64,000 nt of DNA from Apteryx mantelli (lineage: Eukaryota > Chordata > Aves > Apterygiformes > Apterygidae), in the NCBI RefSeq assembly GCF_036417845.1, contig NC_089979.1, positions 118,949,415 through 119,013,414 of the forward strand. The letters are read 5' to 3'. The first letter of the stretch is position 1; the number at the start of each line of letters is the position of its first letter. Shown here piece by piece: positions 1 to 10,569 of this stretch. The notes under the pieces are model-generated. The model saw nothing but the letters and a program-made list of their open reading frames with translations. It made no database searches and had not been told where the DNA came from. A program made the translations under genes and the position numbers.

Positions 1-3000
1 ACAAAGAGCTAAAGAGAGGAAAAGCACTGCCAAGGACTTAATGGTATAATCATAACAAATGTTTTTAAAACTGCCATTAAAAGCAGTAGGTAGAGATACA
101 GCAGTATTTGTGTAGGCAGGTGCACTTCAGCATCTTCACAAAACTTCTCCTAATACTTTGAGGAGAAAGAATAGAGACTGTTGAGCCAGCTCTGGACAAA
201 GATGACCAGTGTCCTGGAAGCTGCCTGTCTATATACTGTAGTATAGCAGCACTGTGCTCCTGAAAGTTGTTTATATGTACTGTCAGTCTGACCCCTAATT
301 TATGAATGTCAGCCTGTATGAATGTATCCCAGTGGCCAGGTTTCCAGGAATGTATTACCCTTATGTAAAAAATAAAAAATAAATTAATAGTCTCCTGCAA
401 TTCAGACTTCTGGCCAAGACTCTTGCAGTATCAACTGCACAGTGTAAACTGAGCAGGTGCGACCTACCTTGAATCTCACTAATTTTTGAGAAATGTTCAA
501 AGGAAGCTTAGGCAAAATTTAAGGAGTAGATAGGCTATGCATTGGCTCTGCAGGGTTTGAAAAGATAGGTTTCACCATACAACTGTGAATCATTTCTTCT
601 AGAGAAGCTGTAGAAGTATAAGCAAAAAAGCTGAATCTCTCAAAGCATTCTGCTGCTAGATATATGGGGGGGGCGGGCAGAGGAGAGGGAGGACCTGGCT
701 CTCCAGAAGCTTTAGGAAGCTTGTACTGCATTTTGCTGATTTTTTTTTCTTTCCTGTTCCTCTCCATTCTAGGAATCTGCTATGGGATCTGCTGTGATGT
801 ACTAAACTTAGACATCTCTACTGCCAATAACACACTGCCTAAGGCTGTACACTAGAGTGCCTTTACTTAACAGCCATTGTGTATGTCCAATTGAAAGTGG
901 ACCCTCAAGAACCCACAATGCCTCAGTTATAGGGCTTCGTTTGGATACCTCACTGAGAAAGCTGTCCAAGTCTTCAGCATTGTGGTCTGCTAGTGGAAAC
1001 TCTGCCTTAAAGTTCTCACAAGACTCTAGAAAGGATGCTGAGTTTCAAAAGCAAGGCTCCACATTTTAAGATGCACTTTTTCTCCCCATCGATTGTACTA
1101 AAGTATGTCGTCTTTAAACTGCAGTATGTTTTTGTACACTTAGTCATAATTATAGGCCAATATTTCATACAAAAAGAAAGAACAAAGCAGACCTGTGATC
1201 CATATTTGCTGGCCTGTTACTATTCACATAGGCATCCATCTTGTCGAGCAATAAGAAGAACTCTGTGCAGTGAGCACTGCTTTTCAGCTGCTTGGTGGGA
1301 GTGGAGAACTGATGTATCTAGCTCTGCTCCCTGGGAGTCAGTGGAAGTTTTGAGGAGGTTTGCAGGGTGAGGTTTGCAACAGGCAAAGACTTCTCTGCAC
1401 TGAGGGTACATTTGGCAGAGATGGTGTTCTAGCTCCAGTGCTAGCTATTGGCAGCAGAGGGGAACGTGAATGTCGTGTTGAACTGTGAATTGATAGTGAG
1501 CAGCACGTGGGAACCAGAGGTCTGTTGAGTTGTTATCCTGGCATCTGGGCACATCTGAACACTGTTGCAAAACTAAGACTTTTGTATGTCTTGTTATTTT
1601 CGGCAGCATCATCCACTTAGCAGTGTCCAGCTACACTGTAGTTCAGAATAAAGTCTAACCAAATCTTTAAGACTGGAAAAAGTAAAACAATTGTGGATTA
1701 GATCTCTGCAGACTCACTGGTCGTTGTAGGGTGGGTGCAATCTAGAGGAGATTCCCTTCTGCTGTTTATTGTCTTTTCCAAGGGGGAGGCAAATTCAGGC
1801 AAATGCAGCCTGGATGTCTTTTCCTCTGCTCCTCTGTAGCCACCATAGAGTAGCTGGGGCTTGTCACTAGTGTCATGTGCACTCGCTGTGACTGTCTGAG
1901 CCAGACTCTGGAACGCCCTTGGGAAGGCCCAATTATAGTGTGACCCCCTCCTCCTCTTTGGGGAGGATCTTGCCAATTTGTGGTACTTTTTGCTCTGGGG
2001 AATGCAAAGGAGGAAGGTAGAGGAGATGATAGGCCAGTGTATCCTGTATCTTATAAACCGAATGCAGAGGAGGTACCCAAATGCAGACAGGGCTGATGTG
2101 AAATGTGGTGTGAAGGAGGATATGCTGTGAAGGAGGATATTCCCCCCCTCAGCGTTAAGGAGTTCTAGGTCGGAGAACACCTCCCTCTCGAGTGAGGTGT
2201 CTCTGTCCTTTAGAGAGCCCTGAGGATGCACCTGTTTGACCTCGTGTCTTTTTTTGAGGACCATTTCTAAATTATACAGAAATTTCAAGATAGGAAACAC
2301 TGAAAAATTTCTGGCTGACTCCAAACAGTTTAGTCCAAATTTTCAGTCCATTTGGGAGAAGAGAGTAACTTGATTTTCAGAGCTGATGATGAGCTCTCCT
2401 GAGGGTAATTGGTACCAGGGGATGAGAAGAGCCAGTCCTTTCCCTGTGCTCCCTCTGAACATCGCTTAGTAGAGTTTGTGCATTTTATCACGCGGCAGGG
2501 AAGTAGCCCCCGCCTTGCCCCACCGCCTCGCAGCACCGCTACACCCAGCCCTGCGGCATTGACAAGTCTGGAAATGGGGCCATGAAGTGCCTGTGCCTGG
2601 GCAGACCTCTTGGCAGTTTGGGGCTGTAGAGAAGAGACATGGGTAAAATCTGGCAAATTTCCTGACTAGGCAGGGATTTGGTGCAGCAGGAAAGGACTGG
2701 CTGGATGGGACAGGTGGAAAAACAGTTCCAGTTACAAATTTATCAGCCACATTTGAATTTTAGCTTTTCACTACATTGGTGTCCAGTTATATGTAAGGAA
2801 CCATTAGAATAAATACAGCCATCTTCCCAGCTACTATACAAAAGCATTGCTCTATCTCGTCAATGAATTTCAATCTGCTGATAATGTGACCCAGTATGTT
2901 TGTTCTGGGTGAAATTATGCCTTCTCCTACTCCCATACAACATCAATTCTCTTGAATTGGTTTGCACAGATGCGAGGGCAGAATTCGGCCCACTCTGTTT

Positions 3001-5800
3001 AACATAGGTATACATATAAAGATAGATTTTATTTATATATGCAATCCAGCAAAGGAGATTAAACAGAGTAGGATGCCTAGTAATTTTTTGCTGTTCAGTC
3101 TCCTCCTTCCTTGACTGTTCTCGTGTATGTATACAATACATTCCCAGGTTTTGGTTTATGCAGGTATGTGTGTTATGAAATGTCATTAATGGTGGTTGGT
3201 CTACATATTTGTCTAATAATATTAACTAATATTGTGTATGTAATATCAATACAGAAATGACTAATTTTAATAGAATAACTCTTCAGCTTTTGTTCTTGTT
3301 AGTGTGATTTAAACAAAGTTTGGAATAGGATGTTTTCCATAAGAGGCATGAAAAGCAACTATTATTGTGTTACAATGTTAAAATACTCAGTCTTTGACAG
3401 AAAAATGTGTACTGTGTAGGCATTGCAAAAAAAAAAAAAGAAAAAAAATCCCACCTGCTATAAGGCATTTGAATTTTTACAAATGTTTGTTGTGCCAAAT
3501 ATGTGCAAAGATATTATTTACTGTTTTAAAAAAATCATAAAAGCATATGTTATAGCACACAAATAATTATTTTGTCATCAAGTGATTTCAATCTTTAGTG
3601 TTTATATTTAGATTAATTTTTATAAATGAATATATTTTAATGGGTAAAATGAAGACTATATGATCTATTTGATTAAGTCTGAGTGAATATTAAGCTTGCC
3701 TTGTTGTTGTTATCTGCATACTCACCAAGAATTACTGTCAAGAGAAATTATAAGAGAGTAAAGCAATTTATGGAAAAGAATGCCTTTTCAAGGACTTGAT
3801 TCATAAAGAAAAAACAAAAGTTATTCTCTGCTGTTTGGATTTATGTGCGCTTCAGTCAGGAAACATGCAGAACATGTTGCCACATCTGGCCCTTCAGGTA
3901 CTGCCTGCCTGCCTGCCTGCCTCCTCACAAGTAACACTCCCCTATAAAATGTAGGAGACTGGGCAGTCCGCAGAGTGGTCTTGGCTGGCTGAGGGGAGGA
4001 ATATACCTAAACGCACTCAGTTTTTATCAGCATAATTTCTACAACACGAAGGGGCATTCATTTAAACTAATGTGTTTCAAGTACCACTTTGGCTCAGCAG
4101 ATACATTGTATTCAGGCTGCAAACCCTGAATGCTGCAGTTACTGCAGATGCACCAGTATGTGATGGGTTGTGTCTGATCTCTGCGGTGAAGGAAGGCCAC
4201 ATCCCATGGTGCCGTGGCTGGGAGGAGGGCCCTCCACCAGCACCACTAGCATTGGGCTCTTTTCATTGACTCTCTCTGACTTCTCAAAGTTTCTGCTTTA
4301 CTGTTTCCTATTTTCAAGTTAAGATTACAGTCAAAATTTTTTTAGTGTGTCCATTTTTCTTCGTGTGGTGATGTGGATCACTTAAATTAGGTGATGGTTT
4401 AAACAGGAGATTAGGTGGTCAGAAATGAAAACATTATTAAAACCTACTGTTTTTATATTGGGTCATATATGGTTGAAGCAAAGGTTGGGGGTTTGGGGGT
4501 TTTTTTTGTTTTTTTTAATGGCATATCCTTGAAAGCTAAAGAAACTTCCAAAAGTTCTCAGGGAAAGAAAGTGTTCTTCCAACAGGCCACACAGCCAAAG
4601 TTTGCCTACATGTTTATAATGTTCATTGATCCTGGAATATTTAATAATGCTCAAAGAACTCAAAATTACTTCCTTGTCTCCAATTGGCTTGATAATTTAG
4701 AAATATAACTGAACTAACACAGAAGCTGCGCTGATAGTGATGATTGTTTTTTTTATTATTCATGCAGTCAATATGGCTAATAATTGGGATTATCCATGGA
4801 TATAATTTAAAACTAGAGGAGTTCCTAGTTCATAATTTTAAAGTACTCACAGAAAATGTAACAGCAGCAGTTTCATGTGAGACAGATAGTGAATGATAAT
4901 AGAATGGCTTGCAAAAAAGCTAGTATCTCAAATCTCTTCTTACAAGCTATCTATCAAACTGAAAAGGATCAAGCCTGTATTATAAATAATAATAATAACT
5001 TATTATAATAAAAATCCACTCATTGCTGACAGATCATTCACAAACAGAAAAAAAGGATTAAATTAGCTGCCATGATTAATTCAACCACCCTTAAATTTTA
5101 GTAGTTCTAGCAAGACACAGCTAGAAATGCAAGTTAGTTCTAATTTGTTTTCTGCAGTACAATTCATGGCCTGGCTTTAATTGTCATTCATTAGCTAAAT
5201 ATTAAGCAATCTTTTTTGGATATAAACCACAGATTAAACTGCATTCAAATATTCTAGCTGGTAATAATTATTAATCAAGATTATAAATAACACTTCTTAT
5301 AAAATGACTATACCAAAGTTAATCAGCAAGGCAAACATAGACGTTAAGTCACAACTCCAGGCTTATTGATGTGGACTAATACAGTAGGATTGTACATTGC
5401 TCATGATCCTCAGAAAGCAACTTTAGCTTGACCAGATAACATGGTTATAAACCACTATGTTGTTTTAAAGGGAATCAGGTAGTTTAGGCCCTTAACCCTT
5501 TTGGATACTGGTGTGTGATTACATGCAGTAGGTACAAAACTACTCTGAAGAATCTGATTGGCCAATGGCTTTTTAACTTTCTGCCCTTCAGCAGGGAGAA
5601 AATATTTATTTTTGATAGAAACTCCTTTCTGTTCATTAATATATGCCTCCAGCTGTACAGGAAAGCAGTACAGGGCTACATTCCTGCAAGTGGGTGTTAA
5701 CAGTCTGTATGAAAAGCATGCCCAGAGCACCAGCATTTCATGCTGTTAATGCAGGTACCCTAAAAAATAGTGAGAGCCTTTTTTTTTTCTTCCAGCCATT
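1..5800. other. Gene-free left flank
   Basis: I see no exon or RNA gene I can support here. The open frames are short and lack splice context or recognisable domains. Roughly 3,240-3,830 is strongly AT-rich, with A-runs near 3,427-3,448, and has the texture of a 3' UTR or AT-rich intergenic DNA. That is an impression, not a call. A (CTGC)n microsatellite sits at 3,901. Confidence 0.5.
3901..3922. repeat. (CTGC)n microsatellite
   Basis: Five uninterrupted copies of the tetranucleotide CTGC plus a partial unit are read directly from the sequence. Confidence 0.9.
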
Positions 5801-5804
5801 GCTT

Positions 5805-5810
5805 TTTATT
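5805..5810 (-). terminator. Candidate poly(A) signal of the C-RFamide gene
   Basis: AATAAA on the minus strand, about 370 bases past the PRLH2 stop codon. A G/T-rich stretch follows further downstream on that strand (around 5,720-5,745). The position suits a short 3' UTR. Assignment to this gene is inferred, and another AATAAA-like site near 5,607 could serve instead. Confidence 0.45.
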
Positions 5811-6182
5811 TTTAAATGCCAACAACCATTGACTTTGAAACATGACAGGAAGATTTCATGATACGCTTAACACTGCAGAGTTTAAATCCCAGCACAAAAG
5901 TTGTTTGGTTCTTGGATAAACCTAATGTTACAGTGCACAGCATCATTAGGGCTTGGGGAAGGGATTGGGAGGGATGTGAGAGGAGAAAACATTTTTATAA
6001 GTGATGGTTGCACTCAGTGCTGGTGTCAGTGCATTGTCTTTTACCCTGAACGTGTTTCTTTTCGAAGGTGTTTGCACAAGGAGCGTGGGATTGCTAGGCA
6101 AAAGCAGAACTAGAGGTGTGAAGTGCAGGGGAGGGTGCAATTCAGAGAGAGGAGCTCAGGTCACTGCCTCGGAGAGGAGGGA

Positions 6183-7922
6183 TCACCAGTCGTCCAACAC
6201 TTTTTGTTCCCACAATGCATTCAGGATGAAATCCAGGCGTCTGCTCACAGGCCTTGAGTTGCCACGGCCGCTTCTTAGCTGCCTCTTCCCAAACCGACCG
6301 ATGGGACGAACGCCACGTCCCACATACCAAAAAGGATCAATCTCAGGACCTGAAATTCAAAGCATTCAGTGAAGCATCTATTCCTGCACTTAAAGGCAGC
6401 ATTTCCTGAACACTTCGAGGATGTCCAGCAGGGCTCATTCATAGCCCAGGAGAAAAACCAAGGGGAAAGGCTGCAGGCCTGCAGCCAGACACAACTTTTT
6501 TGGTGCCTTTGAGGGATGCTTGTCATGTGTGGAGCCCAAAGAAAGAGGGTTCAGATGCAAAATGAATTTTCAACTCTCTGGGCCACAACCTGCAATTCCA
6601 ACATAGCCAAAGACCCTGCCAGGGTGCAGCACACTTGAGCAGAGGCAGTACAGGGAGCAAAACTGAAGTTCCCACTGTTCAACCTCCCTTTCTACTGTCC
6701 AGCCAGACATGTTACCTCTACAGGGTAACAAATCTACTGGATTGCAGAGTGGGTACCTGTGTGAAAGTGAAACTTAAAAAGCTTTTTTTTTTTTCAGTTA
6801 GAAAGTTATTTTACATATGGATTTTTTTTTTTAAATGCATCTGAAGTGCACTTATACTTGACTTATGGCATAGTTTAGTTCTAGAGCAGGTGTGGAGAGG
6901 CATTATATTTTTATTAAAAGACTAAACTATAGCTAATGCAAAAAGACAGGGAGAATCTACCCAGTGCTTAACTCCCCCGCTGTGCTTGAAAACCAAGCCC
7001 TTTCATTTCTTTCATTTTGGTACCTAAAAACTGAGGTTCTCCAGCTCTTTTGTCCTCTTTGAAAGAGGAGATGCGTGCCATAGGCAGCCCGTGCACCTTA
7101 CTCCCCACATCCACCTCTTTCCCACGCCACATCCAAATATCAGTCATTGCTCCTTGACGAACACAAGTTTTCCTGATAAAAATTTTCTCAGAACAGCCTT
7201 TTGGATTGTGTGTTAGTTTTAGTTTGGAACATACAGTATTGTCCTACATCTGGCTGGCCTCAGTTTCTCACAGTATGGATGTTTTTCAGCCACTTATATT
7301 TTGACTTGCAAACCACTCGTGGTCTGAACTGAAGATCTCTGTAAAATCAATGCAAGCTACTGGTGCTTGCTTTTTCGTACCTCCTTAGAAGTAGTTTGTG
7401 AACCACCACAGGTCTACAGAACACAGCTTGAAATTAGTTGCTTAAATATTGAATGTATATGTGCTTCACATTTTCTTTGGGGGTCTTTTGTACCTCAGGC
7501 CTTTTGTACTTTAGTACCTCCTCATGTATTTTTAAAAAATTACACCATCATCTCCTTTGGTTAATTAAAGGCTGTGAGATGGAGATTAAGGTCTGCATAT
7601 GGCACAAGCAGCTCTTGTAAGTGTAAGTCGAAGAATATGACCCCACACCGCCTTTTTAGCGTAGAAACGTCCACAGGGATTTGCTGCAGACCTCAGAGCC
7701 CCTCCATCTGCGGGAGCCTGTGAGGTCACCCTGTGGGAGTCCACCACGTTGTAGCAGGGGAGCCTCATACTTACTTCTGTTGTCTATCTGGTGTTTAAAT
7801 GGCCTGCTCTGTCCTGAAGCAAAGCTGAGCGACACCAAGAGCACCAGCACGTAGACGGTTACCAGCTTTAAGTGCTTCGGCGACCACTGGGTGCGTGGCG
7901 TCCACAAGCTCGTGGGCCACAT
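6183..7922 (-). CDS. PRLH2: C-RFamide / prolactin-releasing peptide 2 precursor (two coding exons)
   Basis: Precursor of the C-RFamide (PrRP2) neuropeptide, a secreted ligand of PrRP-type GPCRs. Coding exons are 7922-7775 and 6349-6183, joined inside a Ser codon (AGA A | GT CCT), giving 104 residues. The first exon ends at a strong donor (GAA|GTAAGT). The second follows the acceptor TTTGAATTTCAG. Residues 1-38 hold a basic N-terminus and a hydrophobic core (about 20-36), a signal peptide probably cut after ASGQ. The mature peptide should be 31 residues, starting SRPFKHQ and ending SPEIDPFWYVGRGVRPIGRF. The next residues, Gly-Lys-Arg, are the expected amidation and dibasic cleavage signal. That C-terminal 20-mer matches the fish and chicken C-RFamide family and differs from mammalian PRLH (TPDINPAWY...), so this is PRLH2 rather than PRLH. 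A basic tail (RQLRSGRGN...) with another Arg-Arg follows. The Met at 7922 has A at -3, but an in-frame start in the 5' exon is also possible. Confidence 0.93.
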
Positions 7923-7942
7923 GCTGCAGTGGTGGAGGAAGG
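7775..7942 (-). other. PRLH2: PRLH2 exon 2 (full extent)
   Basis: The acceptor CTTCCCTCCTCCCAG precedes base 7942 and the donor GTAAGT begins at 7774, so the exon is 168 bases. Twenty bases lie before the ATG at 7922. A weaker AG closer to the ATG (CACTGCAG) could also be used. The pyrimidine-rich tract favours the 7942 boundary. Confidence 0.7.
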
Positions 7943-10486
7943 CTGGGAGGAGGGAAGTGAACACAGATGATTTAAAGCTCTCAGCAAAGGAACATGTCAG
8001 TTGTAAGAGCATGTTCATATCAAAGCCATTTCATGCCTAAATTCTGTGAAACACTGGTGCTGGGGATGTCCTGGGTATATCTGTGTAAAGGCAAAGGCTA
8101 GGCAGTGAACCACCTACTGAGGTAAGTCCACAACTTAAGCTTATTCTCATCATCAGTGAAAGCCCATGACATGACTCTGCAGGATGCAGGCAGCCTGGCC
8201 CTGAGGTTGCCACTGACTTTCTGTGCAGCCTTTAGCAGGTCACTCAGTCACCAGTCTCACCCCAAGGATGTTGTGGGGATTAATCTGTGCATGCAGAGTT
8301 CAGACACTGCAGAGCGCTCTGTGTGGCCGTCTGCAATTGTCATCAAAGTGTGTTTTAGCCATTAGCTCTGTCTTCCTTTCTTCACTTGTAAAATATATTT
8401 AGCATCTGCATTTTACGCAATCTCTTTATGACTAAATGCATACGAAAGGACTACTGAAAGGGAAAGTTCCTCCCATGGCAGCTCGTGCTTTTGCAGCCAG
8501 TGCACAAAAGTACAATTTCCAGTTATGGTTTCCATTTACAGATGTCCCAATCCTGAAAGTGGTTCTAGATGAGGCCCGATGAGAAATCCCACCTGAGAGA
8601 GGAGTTGTAAAAGGAGAGCTAAGCTGCGGGGAGCAGAAAGGAGGGTGCTGGGTCTGGAAAGCAGGACCCAGGAGGTGAAGGATCCGGGATGCTGGTTCCC
8701 ACTATGCCCCCTGTCTCTGTGATGTCTTGGATGAGCCTTCCCCTCATCAGTCCCCCTAGTTTTAACCCTAGGAGAGTCTACCTCACAGTATGCGCAGTAT
8801 GGCTGCTTAAGCATCGCTTCTGCCAGACGTGCAGCTGCAGAACTACAGGAGATGCTCTTGGCTCTGTCTGCACAGAGGGGTCTCCCTGCATAAGGACAGG
8901 ATTTTCCCCTGTTGCTGCCTGGGCACTGCACTGCTAAAACTTCAGCCAGCCTCCAGTATGGGCAGAGCAGGAACGAAGAGCTTTTGATTCAAGATGCTCT
9001 GCAGCACATCACGCAGGCAGCACAGCAGATGCACACGGGGAACCTGCTCATGTCTTTCACTAAAATGCAAAGTCAAAAACTTCTTAATGCCTAGTATTTA
9101 GTGAAGGTTGGTTTTTTTTCTTTCCACACTGACAGTTACTTAGTAGGCAGCTTAGCGGAAAGTGACTTTAATTGGTAAATTTAACAGAACGGTGAATTAA
9201 CTTCTTCTAACTCCTTATCTCATGACAAGCAGGCCTAAATGATCTCAGCACATAAAACTGTATGGGATAAATTCTGTCTTCAGTTTAAACTAGCGTTCAA
9301 CTCTTGTCACGCCGTGTTTAGCAAAGCCTTAAATTCAGAGAGACAGAATGACGATGTTGGGAGGAATCTCTCCTCTGTGCTTATGCAGCTGCAGTTGGGT
9401 TCTCATTTTGTATCTCATTTTCCTAGGAACTGAGTGACAGAAAGGAAGAGCTTGCCTGGAGCTCGTTGTTGATAAAAACAGAGGGAAAAGCTTTTAGTAC
9501 AAGTTTTATCCTGAGCAATGCTGTGTCTTGGTCTCCACCACCTGGTCCTGTGCCCGATTCAGGCCACTTTGAAGAGTGCCACTATTTATTAAACTTTTTG
9601 TTCTGACCCTTGACCTGGCTAAGATTTCTAGAAAGCAAATGGCTCCTGCTGTTCCTCTGTAAGTAACCGGCCATCCCTCATAGCCAGGTGGCTCAGCACC
9701 TCCTGTCCTCCCTGATTCTTCCTCTTCCTCCTTCCTAACTGTCCCACTCGTGTTTGTGTGGGGAGAAACCGAGGCACAGCGAATGCCACAAAGTCAACCC
9801 CTTGTGACGCTGAGCACTTCTAACTTCAGCTCCACCTTGTCACTAGGTCCGAGTTCGCCTCGGTCCCAGACCGGCTGCAGCCCGCAGCCTTTGTCCAAAG
9901 GGAGAATTCAGAAAACGAGTCAGACAGTCGCTCTGCCTGACCGCTGTTTCCAACTCTCCCATTAAATGAGCACCAAAAAGTTTAAAAGCTTACTGGTTTC
10001 AACAAAACTTGACAGAATTTAAAGTTTCAGGAACAATTCTGTTCCCAAAGCTCAGCAAGAAGCTGGCACTGCTGCCTTTCCTTTTCCGCTTGATCCCAAG
10101 CAGGAAAGAGCCATTAAACTGTGATGGCGGGGGAGCCCTTGCTGGAAACCTCCACAAAAGATCAGCTCCAGGCCAAATGCAGGCCCGGGCTACGGGCTCG
10201 TAAGGGGCTGAGTGCCGCAAGAGGCACCGCTGCCGCGCGCCGCAGTAGCACAAGCTCCTGCACGTGCACTGGCTGCAGAGGTACGAATCTGCCCGCAGGG
10301 TTTGCCCTGATCCCTCAGCACCTTGCCTTCGCTGCAAAGGCTGCACAAGCAGTGGAGCACAGCTATGTATGTTAATGCAGAAAAGCAAAAAGCTAAAGCT
10401 GACAAGGAAAACAAAAAAAAAAAGAAAAGGAAAGAAGCAAGAAAGAGCAAGGCTGAGCGCAGAAGCAGCTAGTGGGGGTCACTCAC

Positions 10487-10532
10487 CCATTTGCACCGAG
10501 GCTGCTCGTCAGGTAGTCGCTGCTCCCAGCAG
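10487..10532 (-). other. PRLH2: Probable 5' exon of PRLH2
   Basis: A TATA box at 10,561-10,568 on the minus strand is followed about 80 bases later by a good donor (ATGG|GTGAGT, intron from 10,486). The next fitting acceptor on this strand is that of PRLH2 exon 2 at 7942. The right-hand end is only the start site expected about 29 bases past the TATA box. The exon ends in CAAATGG. Spliced to 7942, this ATG reads in frame into the known start (MAFLHHCSMWPTS...). The exon may therefore be 5' UTR or may carry the real start codon. Confidence 0.55.
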
Positions 10533-10560
10533 AGCCAGGGCAGATGCTGGGGGCTAGTGC

Positions 10561-10568
10561 CTTTTATA
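10561..10568 (-). promoter_or_regulatory. PRLH2: TATA box, PRLH2 promoter
   Basis: TATAAAAG on the minus strand, flanked by GC-rich sequence, about 75 bases before the donor of the proposed 5' exon. A focused TATA promoter suits a tissue-specific peptide gene. Assignment to PRLH2 is inferred from strand and splice compatibility. Confidence 0.6.
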
Positions 10569-10569
10569 G

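Noticed and set aside
1698..2324. 208-codon minus-strand open frame
   Set aside because: Long for this window, but there is no known domain, no convincing start context or splice partner, and composition is ordinary. It could be an old repeat or chance.
8150..8400. MIR-like SINE remnant
   Set aside because: 'gttgtggggattaa' and 'cttcacttgtaaaat' recall MIR phrases, but they are short, separated and in an unconvincing order for one element.
9760..9830. MIR-like phrase 'gagaaaccgaggcacag'
   Set aside because: A single short match to a common phrase with no supporting flanks.
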